A DNA stretch of 64,000 bases, from NCBI GenBank assembly GCA_030280995.1, contig JASXTE010000001.1, positions 6,826,001 through 6,890,000 of the forward strand, read 5' to 3'. The stretch is from Hemileia vastatrix (Eukaryota > Basidiomycota > Pucciniomycetes > Pucciniales > Zaghouaniaceae). A program made the position numbers and the translations under genes. Shown here piece after piece: positions 11,670 through 23,200 of this stretch. The first letter of the stretch is position 1. Each line of letters opens with the position of its first letter. The notes beneath the pieces are model-generated. The model made no database searches and was not told the origin of the DNA. It saw only the letters and a program-made list of their open reading frames with translations.

Positions 11670-12780
11670 CTTGTGCATCTCTTAAGCACTGCAAACAGTC
11701 CTTTAAATGTATCTAGTGAGCCTCTATTAATCTGGATTAAATCAAGATGTTGTCTAGATACACCACCACATCTATACCTATTATATCTCTGAATATTCTT
11801 TTGGTGGAATTTCGGAAAGTGGCAGGTGCATTACATGGACCAAATGGCATTACCAACCATTCAAAATGACCAAATTTGGTTCAAAATTTTAGTTTGTTTT
11901 CATCTCCATCTGTCACACATATGTTGTGGTAACCTGCCCTAAGATCTGAGGATGTGAAAACTTCTTCACCCTAAAGACTATCAATCAGCTCACTAGTTAG
12001 TGGAAGGGGTTATCTGTTTTTAACTGTCAGTGCATTTAACCTTCTAAAATCCATGCAAGGTTTTAGTGAGCCATACTTTTTACCTGCAAAAATCACAGGG
12101 GCTTCCCAGGGAGATTTTGATTCTCTGATGAAACTATTCTTCAGATTTTCATCAATTATCTCTTTTAGCACTGTTTGCTCCTATATTGACAATGGGATTA
12201 TGTGGCTAAATTGAGGAGTTGCACCTGCAATCAGATCAAGGGCAAAGTTGTATGGTCAATAAGGTGGAACAGTTTTGACTCCTCTATCTTCAAAAAGTGG
12301 TAAGAACTCCCTAAAGGCTACAGGGATCATTTTCTTGAGGCTTTTTGTTGGCTTTGAGGACTGGACCTTAGCTGAAATCTTGGTGTATATGTTCTAAGCT
12401 GTTGCATTACATTCCAGTTCCTCCTCTTCCTCCAGCGCCCCCTCCAAGTCCTGAAACTTAGAATCAAGAGATAGTTGCAGTTCTTGCAGAAAGTCTACTG
12501 AAAATAATAAAACACCATAAAATTTTCCAGGAGGGGCCTGGGGGAAAACACTCTTTTAGTGCCTCACCTTTTATATGTTGTGCCTTTTCTTCCTCTTGGT
12601 GTGCTTCATCCTCTCTATGGTTTTTGCTGGTGCTCCCTGTTTGTGACCCATCCCCAGCCTGCTGCTTAGAATCAAGAGAAAGAATCAGTTCTGGTGGCAA
12701 GTCAACTGATGATTACAGAACATCAGAAGACTTTCTGGGATGGGCCCTTGACCCCTTGAAGGGGCCAGGGGGCCAATAAT
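11670..12780 (-). pseudogene. gypsy-B reverse transcriptase (5' part) and linker
   Basis: On the minus strand the fingers and palm of a Ty3/gypsy reverse transcriptase can be followed in broken frames: the [12 protein letters not shown], [12 protein letters not shown], [13 protein letters not shown] and YLDDI-like blocks occupy the same order as in gypsy-A 51539-51865. Further 5' an acidic linker repeats a Ser-Leu-Asp-Ser-Lys unit (frame 12464-12700). Multiple stops. Confidence 0.75.
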
Positions 12781-13404
12781 TTAGTGCCAGCATTCCCTTT
12801 CCTTCCCATCTGAACCTTCTTTTCCTTCTATTCAATTTGTGGGTTAAACTGTTCCTTCAGGTTTGTGTCATATGCCTTGCACTTAGAATCCCTTCTGTCA
12901 CACCAGAACCTGCAAAAAACCTTTTCTTTTACTTCTCCTCCCCCACCAGGCAATTTATCAAACATAATTAAGTACCTGGGGTTATCCAATTTTTCTTTTC
13001 TGGTTTTATTCCTTTGTAAAAACTTCTTGGAAATAAAACAGTCTGTGGCCCCACCATCCATCAGGGCTTATACATTTGTTGTGGCATCAAGGGTCATAAA
13101 AGGAAAGTTCAGTATAATACAATTATCATTTACTTCAATTGGCTTACGCACTGATAATTTGTCTACTAAATCTACCTTATTCTTTCCCTCTAATCTGCTC
13201 AAGGAGGTAAAAACCTTCATTCCCCAGTGCTGTCTTTTACTTGAGCCTTTCCTGTGCTATCCTCCACTTCACTAACCCTTATTTTACCCCTACACTCCCT
13301 TTCCAGATGACCACTAATTCTGCATCAGAGGAACAGCCCTTTGTTTATACACCTCTGGTATTCCTCATCAGTTTGCCTTCTTCTCCCACTAGCACTGCAT
13401 GCAT
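12781..13404 (-). pseudogene. gypsy-B aspartic protease and zinc-knuckle region
   Basis: The frame at 12828-13061 starts at a DGGATDCFIS segment. Asp-x-Gly-Ala-Thr is the retropepsin active-site motif (DCGATDCFIS in gypsy-A, 54145-54441). The first part of the protease and the CCHC knuckle lie at 13080-13330 in other frames. Dead copy. Confidence 0.7.
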
Positions 13405-14236
13405 TTACTGCATCAATATCCATGGCATTTGGGTCCCTGGAACTGGCCCTGCTTGATGAGGCATTGTTGCACCACTGATGAGCACCACTCCAACCATCCA
13501 TTTTCTAATGATTAAGCTTGTTATCAATTTGGATAGCCAGCTCCGTGAGTGCTTGGATAGAGGTTTGGAAAGGATGACTGATTTGGGAATTTCAGATTCT
13601 TGATGAGAGCCCATTCCTGAAGTAAAACATGAGCACCCCTTCTCCCCATGTTGTAATGTAGCTGATGTGGCCCTAAAATCCCAACATGTACTTGGAAACA
13701 GAGTGTTTCTGTTATAATTGGTTGATTGCGTGCTTCAAGGTTGTGGCCACATCAGGGTAGCCAAAGGCTAATTCAAATGCTGCCATGAACTGGTGAAATG
13801 TTTTTGCCAACTCCCCATTTCCAAGGAGTTCCTTTGTATATGGCCTTGCCCAGTGTGCTGTTTCATCTGTGATGTAAGAGATTCCAAATCCAATTTTTGA
13901 TTGCTCATTGGGAAACTGATGATTGTTGAGCAGGACATAAAGCTTTACCTGTGATGCATACTGATCTGCACATAGGCCTTGTTTTCCATCAAAGATTTCT
14001 GGGACTGCAATCTTTGGGCTTTTCACAGGTGGCACTGGTGTGGCAGGCAGTACTTGTGCTTCAGCTTCAGTGGGGCCATGGTATGAGGGCTTTTCCTCCA
14101 CTAGATGTTCCATGAGTCTGGTGTTCTGTTCTTGAAAGCATGCCATTTGTTCTTTCATTGCAGTAAGAAGTGCTATGTTGGGTTGACCTGAGGGGTTCAT
14201 TATCCTTTTGTAGTGTGCTGGTGATAGATCAGACAA
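13405..14236 (-). pseudogene. gypsy-B gag (broken)
   Basis: The minus-strand frame 13712-14236 carries the gag N-terminus: a Gln-rich coiled segment (MKEQMACFQEQNTRLMEHL), a Pro-rich stretch, then the capsid-like part with HWARPYTKELL and FMAAFELAFGYPDVATT. It continues out of frame to about 13405. It aligns throughout with gypsy-A gag at 54555-55442. Confidence 0.8.
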
Positions 14237-14405
14237 AATTTTAGGACCTAAGAGGGTGGACTACTACTAGCACTGATGCTAGCCTAAGAGGGGACTGACT
14301 ATGCTACTAAGCAGTGAGACTAACTAGACTGTCTATGTTGGGACTACCAACAGTGAGACAGGACTGACTATGCTGATACAGCAGTGAAACTAAGAAGTGA
14401 TAGGC
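14237..14405 (-). repeat. gypsy-B 5' LTR, truncated
   Basis: Starts TTTAGGACCTAAGAGGGTGG directly beside gag and follows the first half of the family LTR. It stops after AAGAAGTGAT. The second half is not found to the right, so the LTR is truncated by unrelated sequence starting at about 14406. Confidence 0.75.
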
Positions 14406-15060
14406 AGATGATGCAAGCAGCTGGTGCATTAGGGTCCACAGTTAATGGGAGGGGGACTGGGGGAACAGAGGTGAGGCCATAAGTAGCAAACGGGTTGCTA
14501 GGGTTGTGGATAGACTCCTTGAGGGTAGCCTGGGTTGATCTGAGAGGAAGCAAGATGGGAAAAATTCTGGGTGAAGGGGTAGGGGTGATACTGTTCTTTG
14601 ACATGGGGGAAGTGGAATCTTTGCAAGGGGGGAATAGTTTGGGGTGAGCCCTCCTAGTTTCTTCCATGGTGGAGAAGGAGCAAGAGCACATGGAAGGTGA
14701 AGAGTACCTGTGTTTCTTGAGAGCAGGGTATCTGGAGGTGGGGGTACAGCAGGATCCAGGTTAATATCAGGGCCCTTACTTGGGTGAGCCAGAGTAAATA
14801 GCAGAGGCAGAAGAGGGGAGAGGGGGAGAGGGTAGGTGATTGGGAGGGGTTGAGAGGAGAAGAAGGGGTAGGGGATTCCTGTACCAGATGGGGAGGAGGA
14901 GCAGGAGGAGGCCAATTTCGAAGAGGGATGTCAAAAAGCATGTCATGGTTTTAGTCAGAATCCATGATTCCCAAGGTTTTGAGAGATCAGAAACCAATAT
15001 AAAAGGGGGAGAAAAAACTTACTAGGAACTGTCCAAATTGCAAAGGTTTTAGAGGCAGTG
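14406..15060 (-). other. Pro/Ser-rich open frames, unrecognised
   Basis: Overlapping minus-strand open frames (14442-14915, 14654-14941, 14368-14691) are all rich in Pro, Ser, Leu and Thr because the plus strand is GGGA/GAGG-rich. The composition resembles the Pro/Ser-rich ORF1 N-terminal half and 5' part of LINE2, so this may be a diverged LINE fragment. I cannot assign it. Confidence 0.3.
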
Positions 15061-15065
15061 GGGGG

Positions 15066-15114
<49 letters not shown>

Positions 15115-15156
15115 GGAGAGAGGGAGAGAGGGAGAGAGAGGGAGAGGGAGAGAGAA
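15060..15156. repeat. (GA)n microsatellite
   Basis: G-run followed by about 20 GA dinucleotides, then GAGAGGGA variants. Simple repeat. The frames of alternating Ser and Leu are artefacts. Confidence 0.95.
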
Positions 15157-16165
15157 AAGGTTTAAGACATGCACATGACATGAAGAGTGACAATCAACTG
15201 TCAAAGTATGAATAGAGTAGCAGCACAAAACTGACTAGTTGACACTTGAAGTCAGTGGTTAGGTCTCTTTTCAGCAGATGATTTTGAAGCCAATTTTTTA
15301 ATTTTTAATTTTTTAATTTTTAATGTCTAAAAACAGTGTAAACTTTCTTACATTAGCTGTATAATATATAAAATGGTAAGTAAAATCCATCATCAAATGA
15401 CTAAAAGGCAATCTTACATCCAAATGAAGGATACTCATCAGCAGCTATGAGGCATTAACATGATGTTCCGTTACCAAACCCAATGAAAATGATTATGTAT
15501 TGAATAGTCCTTGTAAAAATATACACTTCATGGGAGGAAATTCAATGATAACCAGAAGATTAATATAAATATCTTATTTTTTTTTTATTTTTATTTTTAT
15601 TTTTGGTCACCCTATTTTCTTACGTATATTCCTTTCAAATAGCTACAGTAACATCGTACAAGCACAAAATGTAACTCGTTTATCATTCAACACCAAATAA
15701 AGTGTTCCCTTTTTCGTGAATTTTCAAAATCAAATCGGTTAAACTATTAAATATTTAATCATCGTATTACTAATATCCTGGCGCAATACTGTTTTAATCA
15801 CAACTACATTAGCTTCCGCTTGAGCTTTGTTCTTTTGTATGTGAAAAAGCGTGTATGATTATTAGTGTCTTTATAAAAGGAGTTGCTTCTTGCTACATTT
15901 TTCTGCATCCCTTTTCTTGTTCTTTAACTGTCCTCCGGACACTGTTTCTGATCTTACTTTTAACGTTTCCTATTTTTCTTAATTAGTCATCAAACTTCGG
16001 CTCTGCCTCTCATTTATATTAGACTCGTGTCTAACTAACGATTTGCTATCGTAACTTTTGGCTCAGCCTAAAAACAATTATTATAATGCTCAAAATATGG
16101 GAAAATTCCATGAACTATTTATTGTCGCGAATGATTTTATAGTCGGATATTGGTTGACCACAATG
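15157..16165. other. intergenic, no gene seen
   Basis: AT-rich spacer between transposon debris and the 3' end of the TPR gene. Includes a short duplicated TTTTTAATTTTTAATTTTTTAA run at 15294-15323. The last few hundred bases are the likely 3' UTR of the TPR gene. Nothing else is supported. Confidence 0.5.
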
Positions 16166-18298
16166 TTATGAAAAAAACATCAAAGTAGAGGGCTCATAAT
16201 CATCTTCATATTCTTCATCAGCTAGTTGCAGGCAGTTAATTATTTTTTTAATTTTTTTCAATTGAGTATCATCAGTTGAAGCACGAGGCAAGTCAGAAAA
16301 TGATCGTCGAATGGGAGTTTGAAACGAAAGTTGGCCAGTGTCATTTTTGTCATTTTTTTTGTTAAGAAGGGATGGTAAGACACTTTTAAAGTGACCTCGG
16401 TTAGATAGAAGCGCCTTAATAATCAAATCTGAAAGATCCAGCATGCTCGCAAGGACTGACAAACCACCCTTTGCTTGATCTGATTTGAAAGACGGATAAC
16501 TCCAGATTGGATCTGAAGTGTGAATTGCTGACTTGATCTTGGCAGAAATTTGTTGAACTTGCTGAATTGAAAGTCCACCCAAAGCCAAGAGAGCTTTAAT
16601 AGCTAAAGCGAGAGACATCGGACGAAATTGTTCATCAGAGGGGTAGAGCTTCGCAGCTCGTACAAACTCAACAGCAGCTAACCAGAGGCGATCGCTATGA
16701 GAATGGGGGTCGAACAAGAAATGATGCCAGTGGCTAAAGCCAAGGGCAACACGAGCATTGGCGGAAGGATATATTGTAAAAGTAGTATGGTCACGGGGTG
16801 TCGAAGGATAATCGCGGGCCGAAGATAAGATCCTCGAAGCAAGGTCAGTAATAGGCTCTAGTAACTCAACTTTTCGTTCATCAAGGAAACGCTGATAACT
16901 CCCCCTCCCCCAAAAAAAAGAAAAAGGAAAAGAAAAATACGGAGGGAATATGAGAATGATGAAATACGATGCGGATAGTGAAAATGAAAAACTTACATCC
17001 TTAAGATTCTCCAGCGCCAGGAGCATTATGTTTCTTAAGGATACCTGACTAAAGATAGCTCCACGTTTGGTAAGAGGAACTTCTGACCACTCGGCATTTA
17101 CCCAGTCAATAAATCCTATAATCCAATCCAAGTGTTTCTGAGCTAAATTGAGACGTCGAGTGGTGAGATAAGACGAGGCTGCAGCAATTAAAGAAATTCG
17201 TATGCTTAGTTCAAATCGAATGCTAGCTTTCTCCCACCCTTGCAGTTGAACAAAAGCTCTGGCTTGCTGTCTTAAAGAGCGAAAAGGACAAGATGGCATC
17301 CAGACACCACCCACTAAAGCAGCATCAGCTTCCATTCTGGAAATCAGTCTGCCTATATCAGTGGGTTGACTGAAGCCATAGACACGAATGTCTTTGAGAA
17401 TAGCATCAGATAAACTACGAATAGTGAATAGGTGCAATTCGGGAGTAGACGAATTAAATCTTTTTGAAAAAGTGCCAAGTATTGAAGCAAATGCAGAAGA
17501 ATAACGGTTGAACACTCTTCATATATATTTTAGACAGACAGTCAAGACGAAAGCGGCAACTTACTGTCTTAGTTTCTGGAGTCCATCAGACCAAGATATC
17601 CAAGCATTGATGATATGATATGCCGAGGAATTGGCAGCAAAGACAGTATGGTGCTGTGAAATCAGTTTGATAATTCGAGACCAAGGAGTGACATTCTCAG
17701 ATTCATGCGCTTCCAAAGGAGGAAGAGATAGAAGATGGCAAGGACCAATGAATGGAGCATCTTTGGAAAGTTTTTGACGTGCCTTGAGTCGTTTCAATGC
17801 AGCCTCAATCTGTTTTCGTTCGGGTGAATTCTTTGTAGAAAAAGACAGAGCTTTTGAATAAGTGTCAGAAGCAAACTCTAGTTGTTGAACATCAGTTGTG
17901 TTCTGTGGGAGAAAAATAATACACGATATTGAGCATGGGAAAATACTTTTGCCACACACACACAAACCAAAAGGGTGAAGGTGGAAGAAAAAGTGCAAAA
18001 CGGATACCTCCAGTGCCTGTGCCAAGGCTTGCCAAGCTTTAAAAGATTGTGGAGCGATGTTGACAGCATACTGAGCATCTTCAAAAGCCTCACTCACTAA
18101 ACCGGTTCTCAGATAAAGAGAAAAGCGGGAGATACGAAGAGATAAATCATTGGGGGAAGTGAGGAGAGAGGAGGAGAGAGATTGTAGGGTATCAGGAGCG
18201 AAGAGGAGGGGGAGGTCAGTAGTATCAGAGGCAGGGGAGGAGCAAGGATGAGGTGGTTTGCTAGTTTTTTTGCGCTTGATAGGAGTTTTGCGAGTCAT
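16166..18298 (-). CDS. TPR-repeat protein, four exons (624 aa)
   Basis: Exons, in order of transcription: 18298-18008, 17902-17565, 17516-16997, 16891-16166. Introns are GT-AG: 18007-17903 (105 bp), 17564-17517 (48 bp), 16996-16892 (105 bp). The spliced frame is open and gives 624 aa. The ATG at 18298 is followed by a basic Ser/Thr/Pro-rich head (TRKTPIKRKKTSKP). Residues ~45-130 look like tetratricopeptide repeats (SLRISRFSLYLRTGLVSEAFEDAQYAVNIAP pattern, YAVNIAPQSFKAWQALAQALE). The large remainder is helical, with an IYPSANARVALGFSHWHHFLF block and another TPR-like pair (AAVEFVRAAKLYPSDEQF). The tail is acidic. TPR domains bind other proteins, but I do not recognise the family and infer no specific role. 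Both 105-bp introns are multiples of three without stops. Confidence 0.8.
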
Positions 18299-19424
18299 TG
18301 AATAAATACGAGACGTCAAGAGTAAAGGGGAGGAAGGGAATGAATTTGTTCAGGAAGAGGGATTACTGCAGCCACTATTTTACTATCGAAAACCACAAGA
18401 CAAGATCTCTCGAGCCTTTAAATCCCTCGGCCGATCGGACTCAATCCCTTACAGCAGCAGCATTTCTCCCCATTCGATGCCGACAAATCTGAAATGCGCC
18501 GCCCCACTCAAACGATCATTTCGCTGAGTGCTGTTCATCAAAGTTGCCGCCCAGTGGATAAGCGTCCTAAGTCTTCTTGGCATCTCCTCTCCTCTCTGAC
18601 CACCAGCGCCACACAATCTCCAAAACTGGTGGCTGTTGCTACCCTCTAGAGAAAGATTGTCATCACCCATGGATATTTATTGCAAATCATCCGTCTGGTT
18701 ATGTCTATTTTATCCCCTTAACTGACCGCTCCAAAATTCTGCAATCGTTAGGTGTTCACCATCAAAGTGAGCCCGTAATTGAGCACGCTTGATCTTCCTC
18801 ATTTGTTTCCATTCGGACTCTCCTAATCAATTTAATCCTGTCAATACCAGAACATTAATCCCAGCGATGCCACTAAACTCACAATCGTCCAACCTTAGAG
18901 CAGAAAACGTTCCCTTTGGTGAACTCAACCTTGATCCAGTCTTCCAACTTTTTCAATAACCATGAACGTTTCTTCTCCAATTCACCTCAGATTTCATGTT
19001 ACATCGAAAATTCACCGACAACCGAAAATTTAATTTGAGAGACCTTACCATATATATATATATATATATATTGAATTATGGCAATCAATTGTTTTAATTT
19101 TCCATAATATCTGCCAATCTTTTTCATTGTCTTCAAGACCGGTTTAAATGGGGAATGGGAATAGTGGATGTGTTGTTGCGCGGTCAAAATCAATCTTTAT
19201 CATTCACACCAAATATTCCTTTGAGGGAACTATGATTGACACTGCAGGCACGCTGGTGTCGCATCTCCCCTAATGCGACGCGCGTAGCATCACGTGACGT
19301 AAATAAAGTTTTGCCGCTACAACATAAGCGGCAAGTCATTCTTCTGAAGCGACAACTGTCGGAGTCGAGCAACGATTTTTTTCTCATAGCCAATTTTTTC
19401 TCGCTCTTTTATATTTTCTCATCT
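18299..19424. other. upstream/intergenic, no convincing gene
   Basis: Contains the likely promoter of the minus-strand TPR gene, short open frames on both strands with no family resemblance (18449-18670, 18577-18792), and a (TA)11 microsatellite at 19051-19071. Nothing is supported as coding. Confidence 0.45.
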
Positions 19425-19894
19425 TTTTTTTATTTTATTTTATTTTATTTCTTACAATCTCACCCGGCGAGGGGCATGAAGGAGGGGGGGACACATAAGA
19501 GTATTTACATGTTAAGGCGGACAGAGGAGGGGAAAACATAGGGCAATGACAAATAACAACTATAAGTGACTACTGAGAGAGGGGAACATTATTGGGAAAT
19601 CTACCAGAGAGAACAAGAAATTTATCAACAAGTGGGGCAATGGGAGACGGAGAAAGTAGTGTTATGTAGGGTACTTAATATTCTTAGTGATTATTCATTA
19701 TGTACATAGTTTTAGTATTTAACCTATGGTGCAGCCGAAGTGTCTAACTCCGGTTCACTCCGGACAAAGCACTGACACTGCTACCATAGGTTATGGGCCC
19801 AGATATGGTAGCAGTGTCAGTGCTTCGTCCGGAGTGAACCGGAGTTAGACACTTCGGCTGCACCATAGGTTAACTACTAAAACTATGTACAGTG

Positions 19895-20070
19895 TGTAGT
19901 TGTGCGTCAGTAACAGACTCCGAGAAGAATCAATAATGCATTACTTTACCTGTAGTTGTGCGTCAGTAACAGACTCCGAGAAGAATCGGAGTTAGTCAGA
20001 CGCGCAAACTACAGTTTATATATAATCAATCACGTGGTAGCTAAGTATGCTTATGACTATGTACATAACA
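19895..20070 (-). repeat. copia 3' LTR
   Basis: 176 bp. Read on the element's sense (minus) strand it starts TGTTATGTACATAGTCATAA and ends GACGCACAACTACA. The last 37 bp of U5 are present twice (19895-19931 and 19951-19987), separated by 19 bp, so the LTR contains an internal duplication of its own end. ATTATATATAAAC on the sense strand (near 20020) could serve as TATA box. Confidence 0.95.
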
Positions 20071-20090
20071 GCCCCCCACTTTGCTGCCAA
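20071..20090 (-). other. copia polypurine tract
   Basis: Sense strand reads GGCAGCAAAGTGGGGGGC immediately before the 3' LTR, as expected for the primer of plus-strand synthesis. Confidence 0.8.
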
Positions 20091-20172
20091 CGTGATAAAA
20101 ATGAAAAAAATAACTATAAAGCCAGTATGGTTACCCAGTAAAATATGAGAAAAATTGAGGATAGGAAAATGG

Positions 20173-20200
20173 AACAAAAAAAAAAAAAAAAAAAAAAAAA
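20173..20200. repeat. poly(A) run (plus strand)
   Basis: About 28 A in the copia 3' untranslated region, 1-2 bases from the pol stop codon. It is T-rich on the element's sense strand, so not a poly(A) tail of that transcript. Confidence 0.9.
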
Positions 20201-20201
20201 A

Positions 20202-23200
20202 CTAAGTAACTCCCAGATGATGCCGCTTTTCCACAGTAAGAATAGGACCAACATTTTTAGTCAAGAGATCAGCATATTGTTCTGCACTAGATACCCATAC
20301 TAAAGTCATATTCCCTTTATACAGTTGTTCATTAACTAAGAAAAAATATCTGTCAGAGTGTCGAGTGCGCTTATTGGAAGGATTGTTTTTTGCAGATGCC
20401 ACAGAGCTTTTGTTGTCACAATGTAGTGTTACACTGTCCATTGGCCCACAAATGTCTGTGAGCAAGTTGCGTATCCACAAGCTGTCTTTGGTTGCTAGAC
20501 ACATAGCAATGCATTCAGCAAAGCATGTTGAATCTGCCACTGTTGCTTGTCGTTTAGAGGACCAAAGGATTGGGCAACCGTTAAGATATATAATATGGCC
20601 ACTAGTGGATCTGGACCATTCACCTCCCCATGATGCATCCGAGTAGGTGTCAATAACTGTTTTATGGGTTGAAGTAGGATATAGACGTAACTTTAGGTCG
20701 CGAGTAGCTTGCAAATATCTCAGTAAATGACGAAGAGCTAGCCAATGAGTATCTAGAGGTTTTGACGAAAATCGAGCAAGAAAGTTTACCGCATATGAGA
20801 GGTCTGGGTGACTAGATATTGCTATATAGTTAAGGCTGCCAATAATAGATAGGTAGCTATTAGGATTGATACCAACATCGTTTGGCTTAGGAGAGGAGAG
20901 ATCACAAGTCATTGGTAATGGCGTTTTGCATTTGAGTCCACCAGGATTGTGATCCTTTAATAGATTATCAATAAGTCTGTGACAGTCCAACTCAAAACTC
21001 CGTTCAACCCTTTTTACCTTCATCCCCACTATACTATCTAAACCCTCTGACCATCTCACCTCTAGCCCCCCATTTAACCTGGACTCCAACTTCTGTAAGA
21101 CATTGTCATTGCTACCTGTTACCACACCGTCGTCTACATGGAGCCACACTACACCAGTTGATATTGTGTCTTTGAGAATATAAAGACTAGTATCATACTG
21201 GCTAGCAACAAAACCAAGGGATTTTAGTTTGTCTGCTATATGGAGCCACCAGCAGCGAGCTGCTTGTTTGGTTCCATACAGCGCTTTGTGGAGTTTGAGT
21301 ACGTTACCTGGTTTAGTAACCGGCATGCCAGGAGGTGGTTCAATCCATAGGTCTTCATCTACTTTGCTATGAAGATAAGCGGCGGTAACATCAAAAGATC
21401 GTACCTTCCAGCCATACATTGCTGCCAGGGTGAGTAGAATCCGTTGGGAGGCAAATGTTGCCGTTGGTGCAAATGTGTCTTTATAGTCAATTCCCTCTCG
21501 CTGCTTGAATCCTTTAGCTACGAATCGAGCTTTGAATTTTATGGAAGAACTATTTGGAGAGTTCTTAAGTGCAAAAACCCATTTTCCTTTCAAAGGAATG
21601 GCATGAGGGGGTGGAGTCACTTCTGACCAAACATTGAGGCGTGACATATTTTCCATTTCTTGTTCACAAGCGGTCTTCCAGGCAGATGCTTCAGGAGATT
21701 TCATGGCTTGATTGAAGGTGGAAGGAATGGGTATGGGTGATTGAGAGGTAGCTATTTGCATGGTTTGAATACAGGCATCTTGTTCATCCAACGTTTTTTC
21801 AGCTGAGAAATTGCCAAACGATAGGGAGTTAAGGATATTAGTAAGAGAACCTTTTGATGGTGGAGGAGAAACTTGTCGCGCAATTTCATGAGCTTCTTGG
21901 GGACCTCCATGAAATTTTGCCATTGCTGATTCAAAAATTCGGCCAGATCCTTCATGCCAAAAAATCCACCCATAATTGTTTTGTGAGTATCCAACAACTC
22001 TACATTCTATAGCTCGGTTGTCCAGTTTAGTCCTTACCTCTTTATGAACGTGAACATAGGCTTTTTCACCAAAGGTGCGCATGTTATGGAAATTTGGCTT
22101 GGTTCCAAAGACTATTTCAAGAGGAGTTGAATGGGTGATCTTACTGTTGGGGAGACGATTATGAGCAAATGAAGCCCATTTGTAAGATAGACCCCAAAAG
22201 GACTTGGGAAGACCACTTGCAAGGAGGGACGTTTGAGCGATGTCACCTACAGTTCGATTGAACCTCTCTGCAGTACCATTTTGTTCCGCATGGTATGGCA
22301 TAGTGACCTCGTGGACAGCACCTATGGAAGAAAGGAAGGATTTCATTGCGTTGCTATGTAACTCACCTCCGTCAGTTCTAAGGACTAATAGTTTCTTGCC
22401 TGTGACTGTAGTTAATTTGTTGTGAAAAGTCTTAAATGCATCCAGCGCATCGTTTTTATGTTTCAGCATGAAAACTTCTCCATATGTTGAGTAGGATTCT
22501 CTGAATAGTGCTGCCCACTTGTAGCCTCCGACGGCTTCATCCTTTATTGGACCAATTAAGTCTCCAACTATTAAGGAAAGCAATGATTCAGGTGTCATTT
22601 CTCGTTGTGCTGCAGTACGTCGTTCGCTTTTAGCAATGGCACAATCAGCACAATCTACTGTTCCTTTAGGACACTCGGAAGGTAGGCCTGTTCCCAGATT
22701 ATGTTTGATTAAATTCTTTAAGACTCGCCCGCTGGTATGGCCTAATCGGCGGTGCCAATCTAGGAGAGAACCTGGTGCTGCATATGGTCGATGGATAGAT
22801 GCAGAGTTAACATCGTCAATGAAGAGTTTGGAAAAAGAATAAGAATCTTCTGGTGCATTGGGAGAGGATACAATGTATGGTAAAAATGTTTTGGATGATA
22901 TTGCATTTTTTATCAGTATGTACAAGCCATCTACGCCCATTTATATCTATTTTTGCAATTAAAACATTTTTACCATTAACCGATAGAACAAATTCTTTGT
23001 CAGATGTCATGGAAAAATTAAAACCCGCTTTCACCAAATCAAATAGAGAAATCAAAGTGGTTCTTGCTTGTGGGCAGAAAAATACGTTTTTAACCACAAT
23101 TGTGCAATTTAAACCAACTATGTTTATATCTCCCATTCCAACAATAAATGACGGAGCACTGTCAGTGGCGACCTTGACTGGTATATGGGGAGTGACAGGT

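Larger units (their letters stand above)
2229..14405 (-). mobile_element. Ty3/gypsy element B, decayed, with three nested insertions
   Basis: A minus-strand LTR retrotransposon can be followed as LTR (2229-2415 plus 3606-3747), integrase, RNase H, reverse transcriptase, linker, protease, gag, then a second LTR fragment (14237-14405). Every piece aligns in order with gypsy-A (48886-55763). It is expanded by a 1.2-kb element inside the left LTR, a 1.1-kb insert in the integrase and a 4.5-kb CACTA-like element in the reverse transcriptase. Stops and frameshifts are frequent, so it is dead. The purine tract beside the left LTR (minus strand of 3748-3765, GGGGGTAA type) survives. Confidence 0.85.

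Noticed and set aside
14368..14997. Proline-rich host protein
   Set aside because: Three frames of the same strand are all Pro/Ser-rich, which points to base composition rather than coding.
18449..18792. Small open frames on both strands upstream of the TPR gene
   Set aside because: Short, overlapping, no recognisable domain or splice logic; probably promoter DNA.
19789..19803. Possible tRNA gene fragment (matches initiator Met tRNA anticodon arm)
   Set aside because: Only 14-15 nt, in the position and orientation of a retrotransposon primer-binding site; no cloverleaf around it.
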